The notes beneath the pieces were generated by a model. It did not search any database and was not told the DNA's origin. It worked only from the letters and a program-made list of their open reading frames with translations. The position numbers and the translations under genes were made by a program. A DNA stretch of 64,000 bases from Psychrobacillus psychrodurans (lineage in GTDB: Bacteria > Bacillota > Bacilli > Bacillales_A > Planococcaceae), in assembly GCF_027563345.1 (NCBI RefSeq), contig NZ_JAMKBK010000006.1, one strand, 5' to 3'. This document shows positions 61,749 to 64,000 of this stretch, in pieces. Numbering within the stretch: position 1 is the first letter of the stretch; every line of letters begins with the position of its first letter.

Positions 61749-62092
61749 TATTTCATAGAATTACGTATTCGATTGGGAATCATTACTACCTCTGCTTGTA
61801 ATTCTACTGCTGGATAAGACTTATCTATGCATTCTTCCCAATAGGCAAGGTGTTTTATATCAATCCAATGCTTTGACTCTTCAACAGCTTGTCCACCTTT
61901 TCCTTGTACAGAATACCAATAAAGATATTCATGCTCGTTTATAAACTCTCTAAAAATTGTTTCTATATACATTTTTTCACCTTCAAGAGTAACTAATACT
62001 TCCTCCATGTGTTCATTCAAAAAAGCTAACCATTCATTTACTTTGTCTGTTTTACCTTCATTCACTCTAAACCTTGTGCATTCAATATTCAT
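61748..62092 (-). CDS. DUF6176 family protein
   Basis: A 114-residue protein with a ferredoxin-like, EthD/antibiotic-monooxygenase-like look: IECTRFRVNEGKTDKVNEWLAF at the start (first part CTRFRVNEGKTDKV) and YWYSVQGKGG near 58. It matches DUF6176. Function unknown. Its stop abuts the shared terminator. Confidence 0.8.
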   Translation of the reverse strand: MNIECTRFRVNEGKTDKVNEWLAFLNEHMEEVLVTLEGEKMYIETIFREFINEHEYLYWYSVQGKGGQAVEESKHWIDIKHLAYWEECIDKSYPAVELQAEVVMIPNRIRNSMK

Positions 62093-62121
62093 GGTTAAAC
62101 CATCCAGTCTTCGTTAGCTTG

Positions 62122-62469
62122 TTAACACGAATGGTACCCCTCTTCCCCATAGGGCTGCAGCTTTTGCAACCATTTCTCCAGTAACTTTTGTAATTCTTTC
62201 TTTTCATCCATGTATTGATTTTCTGATTTCTTTAAAACTTCCACTTGCTCAATGGTGAAATTATCTTTGCCATATTCAAACCATTCTTTTTGTAGCTCTT
62301 TATTTGTATGTGTCCCGCTTTCTAACGTAAATCTAGTTCCGTTCAATGTCTTAAAATTAGGTGTTGATGACACAAATATTTTACCGTTTTGTTTATTTGT
62401 GATGACGTAAATCCCTCCTTCTATTTTTATTTCTTTATATTCTTGTTTTAGCTCTTTCTTACGATCCAT
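62122..62469 (-). CDS. GIY-YIG nuclease family protein
   Basis: A 115-residue protein with GGIYVITNKQNGKIFVSS near 18: the GIY half is kept, but the YIG half is replaced by VSS, and NGTRFTLESGTH follows. The domain is known from UvrC and homing enzymes; here it is a stand-alone, probably diverged form. AAGAAGGATGG precedes the ATG. It forms a run with DUF6176 and DUF2087 genes. Confidence 0.8.
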   Translation of the reverse strand: MDRKKELKQEYKEIKIEGGIYVITNKQNGKIFVSSTPNFKTLNGTRFTLESGTHTNKELQKEWFEYGKDNFTIEQVEVLKKSENQYMDEKKELQKLLEKWLQKLQPYGEEGYHSC

Positions 62470-62490
62470 TTGTATTCCATCCTTCTTAGT

Positions 62491-63246
62491 TTATTTTTTT
62501 ACCCAATATTCGCTACCATCATCTTTCCTATCTAAAAACCCATATTCTATTAAGTAACGTCTTAATGTTACGAAGTCTTCGTATGCTTTCTTTAAGACAT
62601 GATTTATTTCTTTTTCTGTGTATGTTTTTTCTTTTTCAAATCTTTGTATAAGAACCCTCAAAGTTGCTAGTTTTTGCTTTTCTTTCTTCGGGAATTTCAT
62701 AAGAGGGCCATCAATTCCATTAGGAAAAAATTTCGCTTCTACATCTTCCTGTTCTTCTTGGGTAATGTTATAACGATCGTCCACCATCGTTGCTGTTTTA
62801 TGAAGAGGCAAAAATGCGGGAGCGTGATCGTCTTTTTCCTTTAACAATTCCATCATTGCAAGAAATACTTTTGCTTGTCGCTCTTTTTCTTTTAGCACAA
62901 AACGATGATTACGAATCGTCGATGAGCTTCCAATATCCAATTCTTTCTGTACTTCTGCATCACTTCTACCCTCATAAAATAGACGTAATAAGCTATTTTG
63001 ATGATCAGTTAACCCAGTCAGCTTTTTGTTTAATCCTATTAAATAATGAAAAACAGATTCATGCTCCGCTTCAATATGGAATTTCATGAATTTTTCTGCT
63101 TCATATAACATATTATTCTTTGGATAAATGAATCCTTTTTCTACTTTATTTCCACATAAAAGACACACATACATGTCTTCCTTTTCGATATAACCCTTCT
63201 TTAACTGTTCTGAAGATGCATTCCATAATAATTCCGATAACTCCAT
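62491..63246 (-). CDS. DUF2087 domain regulator-like protein
   Basis: A 251-residue protein. The N-terminus has a CLLCG zinc-type pair and an H-x3-H (KFHIEAEH) near 60, then a LuxR-like HTH (LTDHQNSLLRLFYEGRSDAEV near 80; key part GRSDAEVQKELDIGSSS), and the C-terminal DUF2087 domain (KFFPNGIDGPLMKFPKKEKQK near 172; FPNGIDGPLMKFPKK). DUF2087 often occurs with HTH domains. Start at 63246 is preferred to a TTG four codons earlier. Confidence 0.85.
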   Translation of the reverse strand: MELSELLWNASSEQLKKGYIEKEDMYVCLLCGNKVEKGFIYPKNNMLYEAEKFMKFHIEAEHESVFHYLIGLNKKLTGLTDHQNSLLRLFYEGRSDAEVQKELDIGSSSTIRNHRFVLKEKERQAKVFLAMMELLKEKDDHAPAFLPLHKTATMVDDRYNITQEEQEDVEAKFFPNGIDGPLMKFPKKEKQKLATLRVLIQRFEKEKTYTEKEINHVLKKAYEDFVTLRRYLIEYGFLDRKDDGSEYWVKK

Positions 63247-63367
63247 ATACAAACACAACCATTCTTTGTTTATTAATTTACAAACATTATATAATAACGT
63301 TTATTTTTTATCAACCTGTAAAAATGTGGTTGCAATTTTTCTGAAAATAATAAACAATATGAATAAG

Positions 63368-63388
63368 ACGTTTCGTAAAGCGAAACGA
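63368..63388 (+). other. Small inverted repeat before the oligoendopeptidase gene
   Basis: GACGTTTCG and CGAAACG with a TAAAG loop lie 18 bases before the start codon. It could be an operator or an mRNA hairpin; no T-run follows. Confidence 0.4.
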
Positions 63389-63405
63389 TAGAGAGGGGAA
63401 TTTAA

Positions 63406-64000
63406 ATGGTCACATTCAAGGACTACGAATACAAACGTCCAAATTTAGAACAAGATAAGGCTACGTTCCAAGAGTTATTAACAAAGTTTAAGGAAGCCAC
63501 AACAGTTGAAGAACAAAATACTGCGATAGAGAATATCAATTCATTTCGCAATGATTACTCTACACATGCAAACTTAGTTTATATTCGTGCATCTATCGAT
63601 ACTAATGATGAGTTCTATCAAAAAGAGCGTGATTATTTTGATGAGACCAACCCTGAAATAGAAGAGATGGTTACGGAATATTACAAGGAGTTAGTTGCAT
63701 CACCGTTCCGAAATGAACTGGAAGCGAAATGGGGCAATCAGCTTTTTGACTTGGCGGATTATCAAATCAAGGCATTTTCTCCGGAAATCATTTCTCTTAT
63801 GCAAAAAGAAAATAAGCTTTCTTCCGACTACTCAAAGCTTGTTGCTTCTGCACAGGTAGAATTTAATGGTGAGACATTAACACTTGCACAGCTAGGACCA
63901 TATGCAGAATCAACAGATCGTGATACTCGTAAGAAGGCTAAGGAAGCAAGTAGTGGATTTTTTCATGAAAATGAAGCGAAATTTGATGACCTTTATGATC
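63406..64000 (+). CDS. M3 family oligoendopeptidase (5' part)
   Basis: The frame runs off the window after 198 codons. It starts MVTFKDYEYKRPNLEQDKAT and continues with YSTHANLVYIRASIDTNDEF and LEAKWGNQLFDLADYQ, which match the N-terminal helical domain of PepF/M3-type oligoendopeptidases. The HExxH zinc site would lie beyond the window. GAGAGGGG precedes the ATG. Confidence 0.88.
   Translation, partial: MVTFKDYEYKRPNLEQDKATFQELLTKFKEATTVEEQNTAIENINSFRNDYSTHANLVYIRASIDTNDEFYQKERDYFDETNPEIEEMVTEYYKELVASPFRNELEAKWGNQLFDLADYQIKAFSPEIISLMQKENKLSSDYSKLVASAQVEFNGETLTLAQLGPYAESTDRDTRKKAKEASSGFFHENEAKFDDLYD

Overview
The window reads like a low-GC Gram-positive chromosome of the order Bacillales. 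Gene content and Shine-Dalgarno style (strong AGGAGG-type sites, frequent TTG and GTG starts) point to the Planococcaceae/Caryophanaceae side (Psychrobacillus- or Lysinibacillus-like), but this placement is inferred from gene families, not from a marker gene. No rRNA or tRNA gene was seen.

Layout. 0-6.4 kb: the 5' end of a betaine-type binding lipoprotein, a D-2-hydroxyacid dehydrogenase, and a TPP-riboswitch-controlled ykoFEDC thiamine-precursor ECF transporter operon, then DUF1697 and VOC genes. 6.4-16.3 kb: DUF418 membrane protein, an OmpR-type two-component system, a class I ribonucleotide reductase operon (alpha subunit, flavodoxin, beta subunit) preceded by two NrdR boxes, a cobalamin riboswitch and a terminator, then an EamA exporter divergent from an XRE-cupin regulator. 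16.4-26.8 kb: an accessory region made of short, mostly minus-strand genes separated by about 83-bp repeats. Each full repeat can be read as two tandem sites with 13-bp inverted arms around a 6-7 bp spacer, which is the layout of tyrosine-recombinase crossover sites. Gene 3' ends run into the repeats. The region also holds two decayed copies of the same truncated tyrosine recombinase, several frameshifted genes, and an IS110-family element inserted in one repeat. It resembles an integron or recombinase-cassette array and is the most unusual part of the window. 25.0-29.5 kb: DUF4386/HTH/membrane genes, uppP, DedA, metallophosphoesterase. 29.6-33.9 kb: a Lia-type cell-envelope stress operon (lmo0954-like, PspA, LiaF, LiaS, LiaR). 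33.9-44.6 kb: P-loop kinase, DinB, HelD, an IS1182-family remnant, a second two-component system with a tiny membrane ORF between regulator and kinase, two paralogous BsuPI-domain lipoproteins, an ASCH protein and a zinc-ribbon/HhH protein. 44.7-52.9 kb: chemoreceptor, YhfH-type zinc peptide, glyoxylate shunt aceA-aceB divergent from a LytTR regulator, small membrane proteins, EamA exporter, excisionase-like HTH protein. 53.3-64 kb: homoserine dehydrogenase and O-acetylhomoserine sulfhydrylase under a SAM riboswitch, a PLP decarboxylase overlapping a chemoreceptor, GNAT, PlsY-like and YdcF-like proteins, DUF6176, GIY-YIG, DUF2087, and the start of an M3 oligoendopeptidase.

Themes. Three riboswitch classes (TPP, cobalamin, SAM-I) control thiamine uptake, nucleotide reduction and methionine synthesis. 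B12 control of a B12-independent ribonucleotide reductase implies a B12-dependent enzyme elsewhere in the genome. Two families of dispersed structured repeats sit between ordinary genes. An orphan consensus promoter and terminator next to helD may mark a small RNA.
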